From an uncultured Clostridia bacterium (GTDB lineage Bacteria > Bacillota > Clostridia > Christensenellales > Aristaeellaceae): DNA of 17,784 nt. The stretch covers positions 1-17,784 of the forward strand of contig CALCTW010000066.1 in the NCBI GenBank assembly GCA_937907055.1, written 5' to 3'. Positions 1 through 6,926 of the stretch are shown in pieces (the stretch's first letter is position 1; each line of letters begins with the position of its first letter). A program made the position numbers and the translations under genes. Under the pieces are notes generated by a model. The model worked only from the letters and a program-made list of their open reading frames with translations. It did not search any database and was not told the origin of the DNA.

Positions 1-941
1 TTGATCTTCTCCGCGCCCAGTTCGCCCTGCAGACCGGTCTTGTCCTTGCCGGTCACGGGGATGCCCATCGCGCGGATATCGCGTTCCAGAACAGGCTCCA
101 GCTCCTCGATCACGACTGCCTTGTCCACACTGTTTACAAAGTCGCGGATCTGCTGCTCGTTGAGCGGATAGGTCATGCCCAGCTTCAGCACGCTGGCTTC
201 GGGCAGGGCTTCGCGTACATACTGATAGACAACGCCGCCGCAGATGACGCCCAGTTTGGTATCGCGCATCTCAACGGTATTGACCGTCATGCTGCCGGCT
301 GCCGCGCTCAGATCCTTCTCTCGCTGTTCAACGAAGATATGACGCTTCTTGGCCATACCGGGCATCATCACATATTTCATGAAGTTCTTTTTATATTCGG
401 GCACTTCATGTTCCACACGCTCTCCCAGCTCGACCGGGGTGCGGCTGTGCGCCAGACGGGTGGTCAGGCGCATGAAAACAGGCGTATCATACTGCTCGCT
501 CAGGTCATAAGCCAGCTTCATATAATCCTTGCATTCCTGACTGGTGGCCGGTTCCAGCATGGGCATGTGCGCGGCGCGCGCGTACATACGGCTGTCCTGT
601 TCATTCTGAGAGGAGAACATGGAGGGATCATCCGCGCAGAGGATGACCAGACCGCCGTTCACGCCGGTATAAGCCGCGGTGAAGATCGGATCCGCCGCCA
701 CATTGACGCCCACGTGCTTCATGCAGGACAGCGCGCGCGCGCCGCCCATGGCCGCGCCGAAGGAGACCTCGACCGCCGTTTTTTCATTGGGAGACCACTC
801 GCAGTTGATATCTTCCTTGTAGGTCGCGCAGAATTCCGTTACTTCCGTGGAAGGCGTACCGGGATAACTGGCTACTACTTTTACGCCGGCTTCCCACGCG
901 CCGCGCGCGATCGCTTCATTACCGAGCATCAGTTTTTTCAT
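1..941 (-). CDS. iorA: Indolepyruvate ferredoxin oxidoreductase, alpha subunit (5' part; runs off the window)
   Basis: Oxidises arylpyruvates such as indolepyruvate to aryl-acetyl-CoA with ferredoxin as electron acceptor, during anaerobic aromatic amino-acid breakdown. The cytoplasmic enzyme works with a beta subunit that is not in the window. The first 313 codons are present, starting at ATG 941 with a GAAAGAG-like ribosome site about 12 bases upstream. The protein opens MKKLMLGNEAIARGAWEAG and continues with SYPGTPSTEV, EWSPNEKTAVEV, YTGVNGGLVIL and SSQNEQDSRMYARAAHMPML. These are the conserved blocks of the N-terminal 2-oxoacid:ferredoxin oxidoreductase domain of IorA. The C-terminal thiamine-diphosphate and 4Fe-4S domains would lie beyond position 1. 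The reading frame is open to the edge. It has its own promoter and a leader of roughly 100 bases. Family assignment is firm; the exact aryl substrate is inferred from the family. Confidence 0.93.
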   Translation of the reverse strand, partial: MKKLMLGNEAIARGAWEAGVKVVASYPGTPSTEVTEFCATYKEDINCEWSPNEKTAVEVSFGAAMGGARALSCMKHVGVNVAADPIFTAAYTGVNGGLVILCADDPSMFSSQNEQDSRMYARAAHMPMLEPATSQECKDYMKLAYDLSEQYDTPVFMRLTTRLAHSRTPVELGERVEHEVPEYKKNFMKYVMMPGMAKKRHIFVEQREKDLSAAAGSMTVNTVEMRDTKLGVICGGVVYQYVREALPEASVLKLGMTYPLNEQQIRDFVNSVDKAVVIEELEPVLERDIRAMGIPVTGKDKTGLQGELGAEKI

Positions 942-1049
942 ACGCTATTATCACTCTTTCCCGGCATGACACGGGCTGCCATGCGCTGCATTACATTCAA
1001 AAAAACACGACCCTCGCCCGTCGGGCAAGCAGCACATGCTATTTGATAT

Positions 1050-1078
1050 AGTTTATCAAACAACGCCTGCTTTGTAAA
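1050..1078 (-). promoter_or_regulatory. Promoter of iorA with overlapping palindrome
   Basis: On the minus strand TTTACA (1078-1073), 17 bases, then TAAACT (1055-1050). Predicted transcription start is near 1043, giving a leader of about 100 bases. A 7+7 inverted repeat, TTTGATA-N5-TATCAAA (1042-1060), covers the -10 box and the start site, as a repressor operator would. The regulator is unknown. Confidence 0.6.
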
Positions 1079-1099
1079 CCTGTAAAGCGGAAAACAGGT

Positions 1100-1160
1100 A
1101 AAAAAAGCAGTTCCGGACGGTCTGCAGGACCAATAAAAAAACGCCGCCATACAGCAGCGT
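1100..1160 (-). terminator. Tandem rho-independent terminators after ybaK
   Basis: Reading the minus strand, ACGCTGC (1160-1154), a 6-base loop and GCGGCGT (1147-1141) form a 7-bp stem with one G-U pair, followed by six T (1140-1135). A second, weaker hairpin, GCAG...CTGC with a CC/GG inner pair (1125-1107), follows at once and ends in seven T (1106-1100). The two hairpins lie just after the ybaK stop codon and shield iorA from read-through. Confidence 0.75.
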
Positions 1161-1170
1161 ACAGGCAGGA

Positions 1171-1644
1171 TCAGACGACCAGATCCGCGTAGGCGGATCC
1201 CACCATGGTTTTCAGCGCGTCCGGCTTCAGTTCCACCTGAACACCGATCTTCCCCGCGGAAACGCACATCGTATCCAGTTGAGCCGCCGATTGATGGACG
1301 ATTGTCCTGAAATGCTTTTTCATTCCCACAGGGGAGCAGCCTCCGTGCACATAGCCGGTCAGCGGCAGCAGCTCCTTCTGCGGAAGCATGGAGATGCTCT
1401 TCTCCCCCACAGCCTTCGCGGCCTTCTTCAGATCCAGTTCCTCCGCAACAGGAATGACAAAAACATAATACTGGCGTGGACTGCCGCAGGTGACCAGTGT
1501 CTTGAAGGCCATTTTCGGATCCTCCCCCAGGCGCTCCGCGATCTGCACGCCGCTCAGCCCTTCCGCCTCCGGGCAGGTATGCACAGTGTAGGCGATCTTC
1601 TTCTGCTCCAGCAGACGCATCACGTTTGTCTTCTCTTCCTTCAT
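1171..1644 (-). CDS. ybaK: YbaK/EbsC-type Cys-tRNA(Pro) deacylase
   Basis: Trans-editing enzyme of 157 residues. It hydrolyses cysteine wrongly loaded on tRNA(Pro) by prolyl-tRNA synthetase and acts in the cytoplasm. The single YbaK/ProRS-editing domain spans the protein. The family's key lysine lies in MAFKTLV (Lys48), and the conserved glycine-rich block GGCSPVGMKKHF lies near residues 100-112. The start at ATG 1644 was chosen because AGAGGAAGGG ends 7-8 bases upstream and the homologous region begins there. An in-frame start 39 bases further up would add residues (MLTCYSVKRKGSG) that have no ribosome site and lie within the leader. It is monocistronic, with its own -10 box and a tandem terminator. 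The specificity for Cys-tRNA(Pro) is taken from the family; related members edit Ala-tRNA(Pro) or other tRNAs. Confidence 0.9.
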   Translation of the reverse strand: MKEEKTNVMRLLEQKKIAYTVHTCPEAEGLSGVQIAERLGEDPKMAFKTLVTCGSPRQYYVFVIPVAEELDLKKAAKAVGEKSISMLPQKELLPLTGYVHGGCSPVGMKKHFRTIVHQSAAQLDTMCVSAGKIGVQVELKPDALKTMVGSAYADLVV

Positions 1645-1696
1645 TCCGGAGCCCTTCCTCTTGACAGAATAACAGGTTAACACGTTCCTGTTTATT

Positions 1697-1702
1697 ATTA
1701 TA
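1697..1702 (-). promoter_or_regulatory. Candidate -10 box for ybaK
   Basis: A consensus TATAAT on the minus strand lies about 50 bases before the start codon, in an AT-rich patch. No good -35 hexamer is visible 16-18 bases upstream, where the sequence is GC-rich, so this call rests on the -10 alone. Confidence 0.35.
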
Positions 1703-1773
1703 AAGCAGTTTTCATCCGCGCGCCGTATCTTTTCTGTTCCGGTTCCGCGCGATCAAAGGCAACCATCCGCCCC

Positions 1774-1804
1774 AAACAAAAACCCTTCCCATACGCGGGA
1801 AGGG
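1774..1804 (-). terminator. Rho-independent terminator after the 75-residue ORF
   Basis: On the minus strand CCCTTCCC (1804-1797), a 6-base loop and GGGAAGGG (1790-1783) form a perfect 8-bp stem, followed by TTTTTGTTT. It sits about 20 bases after the stop codon of the small gene at 1826-2053. Confidence 0.9.
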
Positions 1805-1825
1805 CTTTGATCGAGGGCCTTATAC

Positions 1826-2053
1826 TCAGGCTTCCTGCCACTTCTTAGCAGAATCGGCAGACATACGCTTGATGGTCTCCTGCGGATAGGCAGACTCAGC
1901 ACCGCCGTTGCAGTAGAGGAAAAGCTTGCCGCCTTCAGTCTTGAACAGGCACTCCTCATAGCCGGCAGCGTCGCCATACTCACCAAAGCACTTCTTGGCG
2001 ATCAGCTCGGAAGCTTCGGTATCGTATTCAACTTTGCAGATGATCTTCTTCAT
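1826..2053 (-). CDS. Conserved small protein of unknown function, 75 residues
   Basis: Small acidic, probably cytoplasmic protein beginning MKKIICKVEYDTEASELIAK. ATG 2053 is the start: AGGAGG-type GGAGGA lies 7 bases upstream, and a good promoter and terminator bracket the gene, so it is very likely real. It resembles small Bacillota proteins with a pattern of the type KKIINGKxYDTETA...EETLY.T..G.WFL...GG. Here the matching parts are YDTEASEL, GYEECLFKTEGGKLFLYCNGG and a terminal SAKKWQEA. Such proteins are found on mobile elements and on chromosomes, and I know of no established function. There is no signal peptide or membrane segment. Longer upstream extensions of the same frame run through the promoter and are not coding. 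The family resemblance is from memory. Confidence 0.8.
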   Translation of the reverse strand: MKKIICKVEYDTEASELIAKKCFGEYGDAAGYEECLFKTEGGKLFLYCNGGAESAYPQETIKRMSADSAKKWQEA

Positions 2054-2108
2054 AGATGTATCCTCCAAATAAATGAAGTATGTGATTGGTGCCCGAAAGC
2101 ACGCAAGA

Positions 2109-2137
2109 ATCATAGCAAAAACAGGCAAAAAACGCAA
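2109..2137 (-). promoter_or_regulatory. Promoter of the 75-residue gene
   Basis: On the minus strand TTGCGT (2137-2132), 17 bases, then TATGAT (2114-2109), preceded directly by TGC, an extended -10 element. It lies about 55 bases before the start codon. Confidence 0.65.
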
Positions 2138-2188
2138 GTTCTGTTGTGAATTCCTGCATTTTGCACAAACACAGATTGGACTATTCGG

Positions 2189-2206
2189 AAAAAAACAGAC
2201 CATCTG
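2189..2206 (-). terminator. Weak terminator candidate after the PfkB-family gene
   Basis: On the minus strand CAGA-TGG-TCTG forms a short 4-bp hairpin followed by seven T, about 35 bases after the kinase stop codon. The T tract is good but the stem is marginal. It is the only candidate end for the lipase-GNAT-kinase transcript before the next promoter. Confidence 0.3.
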
Positions 2207-2239
2207 ACAACAAATATGACCTTTTTTATTTCTGAAATG

Positions 2240-3169
2240 TCACTCTTCAGGCGGCGTGAGGCCAAACTCCTCCGGGCGGAAACGCGGGCAGACATTCTCC
2301 ATGCTGGTAATCACGCTCGCGGCCAGACGGGTGCCGATCGCGCAGGAGTCCGCAAGGGATTTGCCGTATGTCAGCCCCATCGCGGTACCGGCAAAGAAGG
2401 CGTCTCCCGCGCCGGTGGTATCCTTGACAGCCACCTTCATGGAAGGACAGATGCCGCTGTTCCCTTCCATATCCGCCCACACGCTTCCGGCGCCGCCCAT
2501 CGTGACCACCATGCGCGGGATGCGCGCGGCGATCACCTTTTCGGACAGGATCGCGGTCATTTCTTCTATGGATCTGCCATCATATTCCTCGCTGAAGAGA
2601 ATGCCGGCTTCCTGCAGATTGCATACGAAGCAATCCGTTTCCATCAGCCAGTCGCGGCGTTTGGCGGCGATGCTCATATTGGAAACGGCGGCATAGACCT
2701 TCTTGTGGTATTTCTCCGCCAGGTTGAACACACGGCGAACCACCTCACGCTCCATGTCGATCTCGATCAGGATGGAATCCGCCTGCGAGAAGATCTCATC
2801 GCCGGATTCATCCAGGATATCGGCAATGGGGCAAAGATCAGGGCGTTTGGAGATCGAGGCGACAACATCGCCCGTATTATCGAAAATGGCAAGCCAGGTG
2901 CCCATTCCGTCCTTGATCCGGCGCATATAGCGGGTATCGACCTTATGGCGCTTCAGTTTTTCGATCACAGCCTCGCCGATGGAATCGTCATCCACAAGAG
3001 AAACGAACATGGGGCGCATTTCCACATTGGCGATATCCTATACGATATTGCGGCTGACACCGCCGTGCACATGCTCCACCTCGCCGGTGTTGCGTCCGCC
3101 GGGAATATACTGCTGTGTGGGATGTCCCTTGATATCCACGAAAACAGCGCCAAATACTACGATACTCAT
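2240..3169 (-). pseudogene. PfkB-family carbohydrate kinase interrupted by an in-frame TAG at codon 44
   Basis: Read through from ATG 3169, which has AGGAG 7 bases upstream, this is a full-length PfkB/ribokinase-family kinase of about 309 residues. These enzymes move phosphate from ATP to a sugar or nucleoside. The N-terminal part reads MSIVVFGAVFVDIKG and then HGGVSRNIV, the first PfkB signature. Codon 44 (3040-3038) is TAG, and the same frame continues DIANVEMRPMFVSLVDDDSIG without a shift. The C-terminal ATP-binding block DTTGAGDAFFAG (about 250-261) is intact, with Asp256 as the expected catalytic base. Relatives usually have an acidic residue where TAG stands, so a single GAG-to-TAG change would explain it. 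It is the last gene of the operon, 31 bases after the GNAT gene. The alternatives are a sequencing error, a recent pseudogene, amber read-through, or reinitiation at GTG 3025. The substrate cannot be named. Confidence 0.85.
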
Positions 3170-3200
3170 CTTTCTGCTCCTGTCTCAACGGTTTATCCTT

Positions 3201-3668
3201 TTACAGGATCGCTTCCATGGTGGTCTTGAGCGGACGGAGGCCCATCCGGTCATAGAAGGCGCGCGCACTCTGATTCAGTTCCCATACATTCAGTTCCACG
3301 CTGTCACAGCCGCTCTCACGGGCGACCTGCAGCACATAATGATAGAGCTGCTCGCCCACATGCTGACGGCGCGCCTTCTCATCCACGCAAAGATCATCGA
3401 TATACAGGCTGGTACGATCCGGCCTGTTATTCTCATTGCGGATCCGATGATACTGGCAGAAGGCGTAGCCGCGCACCTGATCATCATCACCGGTATTGAT
3501 GAAAATGGGATTGTCATCATCATGGACCATCCCGGTCAGTTCCTCATCGGTATACTTGGTCGCGCCGTCGATAAACAGATCGGGCCGACCGTTCGCGTGT
3601 ACGGAGCACACCTGACGGAGCAGTTCCTTCAGCATGGGGATATCTTTTTCACAGGCTCTGCGGATCAT
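3201..3668 (-). CDS. GNAT-family N-acetyltransferase
   Basis: A 155-residue single-domain acetyltransferase expected to move an acetyl group from acetyl-CoA to an amine. The core is clear: a beta strand SLYIDDLCVD (about 88-96), followed by the acetyl-CoA pyrophosphate-binding loop RRQHVGEQL (100-108, matching R/Q-x-x-G-x-G/A), then VELNVWELNQSARAFYDRMG (124-143), the usual C-terminal motif. The start ATG 3668 has GGAGGAG 6 bases upstream. It lies 19 bases after the lipase-like gene and 31 before the kinase, so the three are co-transcribed. The acceptor substrate cannot be told from sequence; members of this branch act on small amines, antibiotics or protein N-termini. The protein is cytoplasmic, with no signal peptide. 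Confidence 0.88.
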   Translation of the reverse strand: MIRRACEKDIPMLKELLRQVCSVHANGRPDLFIDGATKYTDEELTGMVHDDDNPIFINTGDDDQVRGYAFCQYHRIRNENNRPDRTSLYIDDLCVDEKARRQHVGEQLYHYVLQVARESGCDSVELNVWELNQSARAFYDRMGLRPLKTTMEAIL

Positions 3669-3687
3669 TTTTCTCTCCTCCGTATCA

Positions 3688-4779
3688 TCACTGATCCAAC
3701 AACTGGATCAGCGCTTTGTAGGTATCCGGCATATGGCGCATCAGCACCGCGACACCCTTTTCTCCGCTGAGAGAGGTGCCCATCAGCACCAGAACCGCGT
3801 ACACATCGCTCTCCGGGCTGATCATCGCCATCTGCTCCTTGGAAAGGAATCCGCCGTTCATCTGCATGGTGGAAAGCGAGGAGACCAGCGCGCTCATCAG
3901 CTCAAAAGCCGTGATGCCAATGGGGCCCTCCCCGGCCTGCGTGAAGGAATGGCGCACCGTGTAATAATCATGGATGCTGCCGGCGAAATTCGCGAGGACA
4001 GCCATACCGGCATCCACAGCGGCCAGCGTTTCCGGATCCGCGCTCAATACGATATCCGTGCCCGCGTGTCCGTAACCCCATTCGACCAGCGGCAGACGGG
4101 TCACGATATCGGCAGGATTCAGATAATTGAAGATATTGGTGTACTGCTTTTTCAGCGCCTCCCCGCGCAGCGTGCCCGGCGTGGCATAGGTATAGCAGTA
4201 AATGCTCTCTTCGCCCCTGTCCTCATCCAGCAGCACGCCCAGCAGATTCGCCACGGCGGCGCCGCGGCTGTGACCGGTCACCACGATGACCGGATCCTTC
4301 ACAGCATCGATGAGAGGCTTGAGGGTGAAATAGGCTTCCATGGCCGCGCGGGCAAAGTTTTCGGCGTACTGGGTATCGTTCGACTGAGAGGGCGCGAAAT
4401 CAAAATTGCTCTGCCATTCATAGCCATAGGTGCCGCGGATGGTGATCATAAGCATCGTCCGCTCCGCGCCCTTGAAAGTGATCTTTTTGGAGCCCAGCGT
4501 ATAGGCGACGGTATGGGAAGGATCGGTAAACTCTTTTTCATAGTTATACTGTCCAAGGATGGCAAAACCCTCCGCCGTCAGCGTATCCGATGCCATGTCC
4601 TTCGTATAGAGCGAGGCGTAATCCAGCAGCTTCAGCGCCAGTTTGTTGCTTATCTCACTGCTCTTTTCCGGCAGCAGCGAAGACCAGTCCGCGGTGTTTT
4701 CTTCCGCGAAAACGAAACCCGGGATCAAAAGCACAAAAACCAATAACAAAGAAACAAAACTTTTCATTTTTGCGTTCAT
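3688..4779 (-). CDS. Secreted class-3 lipase-like alpha/beta hydrolase
   Basis: A 363-residue exported serine hydrolase of the lipase class 3 type. A Sec signal peptide covers residues 1-25 (MNAKMKSFVSLLLVFVLLIP, then FVFA before EE); there is no lipobox, so the protein should be released or loosely held. IRGT (114-117) is the expected oxyanion-hole loop. GHSRG (169-173) is the nucleophile elbow with Ser171. NPADIVTRLP places the acid at Asp224, and SIHDYY places the base at His270, in the usual order. The start ATG 4779 follows AGGAGG by 11 bases; starts further up lie in the untranslated leader and before the promoter. It is the first gene of an operon with the GNAT and PfkB-family genes. 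Class-3 members act on lipids or other esters; the real substrate is unknown. Confidence 0.85.
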   Translation of the reverse strand: MNAKMKSFVSLLLVFVLLIPGFVFAEENTADWSSLLPEKSSEISNKLALKLLDYASLYTKDMASDTLTAEGFAILGQYNYEKEFTDPSHTVAYTLGSKKITFKGAERTMLMITIRGTYGYEWQSNFDFAPSQSNDTQYAENFARAAMEAYFTLKPLIDAVKDPVIVVTGHSRGAAVANLLGVLLDEDRGEESIYCYTYATPGTLRGEALKKQYTNIFNYLNPADIVTRLPLVEWGYGHAGTDIVLSADPETLAAVDAGMAVLANFAGSIHDYYTVRHSFTQAGEGPIGITAFELMSALVSSLSTMQMNGGFLSKEQMAMISPESDVYAVLVLMGTSLSGEKGVAVLMRHMPDTYKALIQLLDQ

Positions 4780-4884
4780 CAGCCTATAAACCTCCTGATA
4801 TTGATCAGACAGCACCGGTTCTGTATCGGCGCGGCAAGGGATCGTCCGCGCACTGACTCGACCGCGCGATGCTGCACTGTTTTC

Positions 4885-4913
4885 ATTATATCGCAAAAGC
4901 AACCCCGCGACAA
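4885..4913 (-). promoter_or_regulatory. Promoter of the lipase-GNAT-kinase operon
   Basis: On the minus strand TTGTCG (4913-4908), 17 bases, then a consensus TATAAT (4890-4885). The predicted start is near 4878, leaving a leader of about 100 bases that is GC-rich with possible, not compelling, secondary structure. Confidence 0.65.
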
Positions 4914-4960
4914 GGTTATCCGCGACGGCACTTTCTTTTTGTTTTCCTGTTTCAGGGTGC

Positions 4961-4990
4961 AAAAAAGCCCCGGAAAACCTGATCCGGGGC
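4961..4990 (-). terminator. Rho-independent terminator of the ABC importer operon
   Basis: On the minus strand GCCCCGG (4990-4984), a 10-base loop and CCGGGGC (4973-4967) form a perfect 7-bp GC stem followed by six T (4966-4961). It lies about 35 bases after the ATPase stop codon and just upstream of the lipase promoter. Confidence 0.92.
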
Positions 4991-5025
4991 CTAAATCCAT
5001 ATTCTGATGATGACCGCGCGCCGGA

Positions 5026-5820
5026 TCAACCCAGCAGCATCCGGTCGTTATCGATGGTGGTGCCGGAAGAATCACGGAAGAGCCTCAGCAGGTCATCCAC
5101 CTTCAGGCCCTGCTTCGCTTCCGCGTCGATATCCACCACGATCTTGCCGTCATTCATCATGATCGTTCTGTTGCCGTGGCTCAGCGCGTCCTTCATGTTA
5201 TGCGTGATCATGATGGTGGTCAGCTGGTTTTCCGTGACCAGTTTATCGGTCAGCGCCAGCACCTTGGCCGCGGTCTTGGGATCCAGCGCGGCGGTATGTT
5301 CATCCAGCAGCAGCAGCTTCGGACGAACAAGCGTGGCCATCAGCAGCGTGACCGCCTGACGCTGACCGCCGGAGAGCAGACCCACCTGTGTGGTCATACG
5401 ATCCTCCAAACCCAGATCCAGCATGGCCAGCTGATCCCGGAATTGCTTCAGCTCGCGGTGATGATAGCCCGGCCCCAGCATACGATGACGGCCTCGGCGG
5501 GCTGCAAGCGCCATATTCTCAACAATGGTCATATTCGGCGCCGTGCCGATACGGGGATCCTGGAACACACGGCCCAGCAATTTCGCGCGCTTATGCTCGC
5601 TCATGCCGGACACCTCCACGCCGTCGATCTGGATCCGACCGCTGTCGATCGGCCATACACCGGCCACTGCGTTCAGCATGGTGGATTTACCCGCGCCGTT
5701 ACCGCCGATGACCGTGACGAAATCACCGTCTTCCAGATGGAGGTCGATCCCCTGCAGGGCACGCTTTTCATTGACCGTGCCCGCGTTAAAGGTCTTTGTG
5801 ACCTGTATCAGATCAAGCAT
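5026..5820 (-). CDS. ABC importer ATP-binding protein (TrpX-type system)
   Basis: A 264-residue nucleotide-binding subunit that powers the importer encoded with it, on the inner face of the membrane. All ABC motifs are present: Walker A GGNGAGKST (39-47), Q-loop Gln87 in VFQDP, signature LSGGQ (149-153), Walker B LLLLDE (169-174) and the H-loop His207 in ITHNM. Walker B is followed by HTAALDP instead of the usual PTAALDP, which I recall as typical of this importer subfamily. The start ATG 5820 has AAGGAGG 9 bases upstream and overlaps the permease stop by 8 bases, so translation is coupled. A longer open frame reaches 5862 but has no ribosome site. The substrate is unknown; relatives with the same three-gene layout include tryptophan importers. 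Confidence 0.9.
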   Translation of the reverse strand: MLDLIQVTKTFNAGTVNEKRALQGIDLHLEDGDFVTVIGGNGAGKSTMLNAVAGVWPIDSGRIQIDGVEVSGMSEHKRAKLLGRVFQDPRIGTAPNMTIVENMALAARRGRHRMLGPGYHHRELKQFRDQLAMLDLGLEDRMTTQVGLLSGGQRQAVTLLMATLVRPKLLLLDEHTAALDPKTAAKVLALTDKLVTENQLTTIMITHNMKDALSHGNRTIMMNDGKIVVDIDAEAKQGLKVDDLLRLFRDSSGTTIDNDRMLLG

Positions 5821-6820
5821 TTTTGCGAGCCTCCTTCCGGTTGCGGCGGCGTACCTGGGCAAACGAACTCTTCCGCTGACCTCTCAGATAGGGAACCGCG
5901 AGGAAGATGGCCACCACGAGCGCCGTGAGCAGCTTCATATAATCGGTCGGGAGCTTGAGCCATACGACGAACACATACACCAGATAATAGATGACGCTGC
6001 CCAGTACAACGAAGACGAGCCGCAGAAGCATGGTGAGATGCTTGCGGAAAATGGATTCCGCCAGCACTTCGCCGATGATGACGGCCGCGAGACCGATGAC
6101 GATCGCGCCGCGTCCCTGGTTGATATCGGCGCTGCCCTGATACTGGGTGAGGATACCGCCGCACAGACCCACCAGACCATTGCTCAGAGAAAGGCCGACG
6201 ACCTTCATGAGATTGGTGTTGATACCCTGCGCGCGCGCCATTTCGGGATTGATACCGGTGGCGCGCATGGCAGAACCGTTCGCCGTATTGAGATACCAGT
6301 ACAGGATCAGTACGATGATCACGCAGACGGCAGCGGTCAACAGGATGGTACGGGTGAGATAGACCTCGTTCAGCGTGAAATAAAACTGATATTTACGGGT
6401 ATTGGCGGTGATGGTGGGCTTGCCCATGATCGCCGCGAGGTTGATGGAATACAGAGAGATCTGCGTGAGAATACCCGCAAGGATCGCAGGAATGCCCAGT
6501 TTGGTATGCAAAAGACCGGTCACAAGACCGGCAATGAGACCGGCCAGCAAAGAAATGAGCAGCGCCAGTTCATAATTCCAACCATTCGTGACCAGAACGA
6601 TGCATACAGCACCGCCGGTGGCCAGCGTGCCGTCCACCGTCAGATCGGGCACATCCAGCATGCGGAAGGTGATATACACACCCAGCGCCATGATCGCCCA
6701 GATAAAGCCCTGCGCGATACCGCCCGGCAGCTGATTGAGCAGCGTGGCGGGGTTCAGGCTCGCGAAGTAGCCGGGAATGGATTCAAAGAATTGAAGAACG
6801 GGCAGAAAGAAAGACAGCAT
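5813..6820 (-). CDS. ABC importer permease (TrpX-type system)
   Basis: A 335-residue integral membrane permease, very hydrophobic, with about eight or nine membrane segments (for example around residues 36-54, 66-78, 84-104, 160-177 and 235-252). The block GFIWAIMALGVYITFRMLDV and the stretch RATGINPEMARAQGINTNLM are typical of the permease that partners PF04392-type binding proteins (the family of COG4120). The latter contains the cytoplasmic coupling loop. The last 30 residues are basic and cytoplasmic. ATG 6820 has GGAGG 8 bases upstream. It lies 106 bases after the binding-protein gene, separated from it by a strong hairpin, and overlaps the ATPase gene by 8 bases. Confidence 0.88.
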   Translation of the reverse strand: MLSFFLPVLQFFESIPGYFASLNPATLLNQLPGGIAQGFIWAIMALGVYITFRMLDVPDLTVDGTLATGGAVCIVLVTNGWNYELALLISLLAGLIAGLVTGLLHTKLGIPAILAGILTQISLYSINLAAIMGKPTITANTRKYQFYFTLNEVYLTRTILLTAAVCVIIVLILYWYLNTANGSAMRATGINPEMARAQGINTNLMKVVGLSLSNGLVGLCGGILTQYQGSADINQGRGAIVIGLAAVIIGEVLAESIFRKHLTMLLRLVFVVLGSVIYYLVYVFVVWLKLPTDYMKLLTALVVAIFLAVPYLRGQRKSSFAQVRRRNRKEARKNA

Positions 6821-6869
6821 TCGAGGATCCTCCGGATGATGATCGAGGTGATCGTAATGAACAGAAAAT

Positions 6870-6899
6870 CTCCCGGCCTGCTGAAAAGCAGGCCGGGAG
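6870..6899 (-). other. Strong intercistronic hairpin between binding protein and permease
   Basis: Perfect 13-bp inverted repeat: CTCCCGGCCTGCT, a 4-base loop, then AGCAGGCCGGGAG. In the minus-strand transcript it follows the binding-protein stop codon by about 27 bases and is followed by ATTTTC, a poor T tract. It therefore fits a partial terminator or an RNA 3'-end stabiliser, giving more binding protein than permease. The ribosome site of the permease lies downstream and is not occluded. Confidence 0.8.
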
Positions 6900-6926
6900 G
6901 CAGTTCGCCCCTGTTAAGCCCTGTGA

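Noticed and set aside
339..1046. Plus-strand open frame opposite iorA
   Set aside because: The minus-strand frame is a clear iorA; the plus-strand translation is His/Arg-rich with no domain.
2240..3025. The downstream part of the PfkB-family gene as an independent gene starting at GTG 3025
   Set aside because: The first PfkB signature lies upstream in the same frame with a proper ribosome site, so the natural gene starts at 3169. Reinitiation remains possible and is mentioned in the finding.
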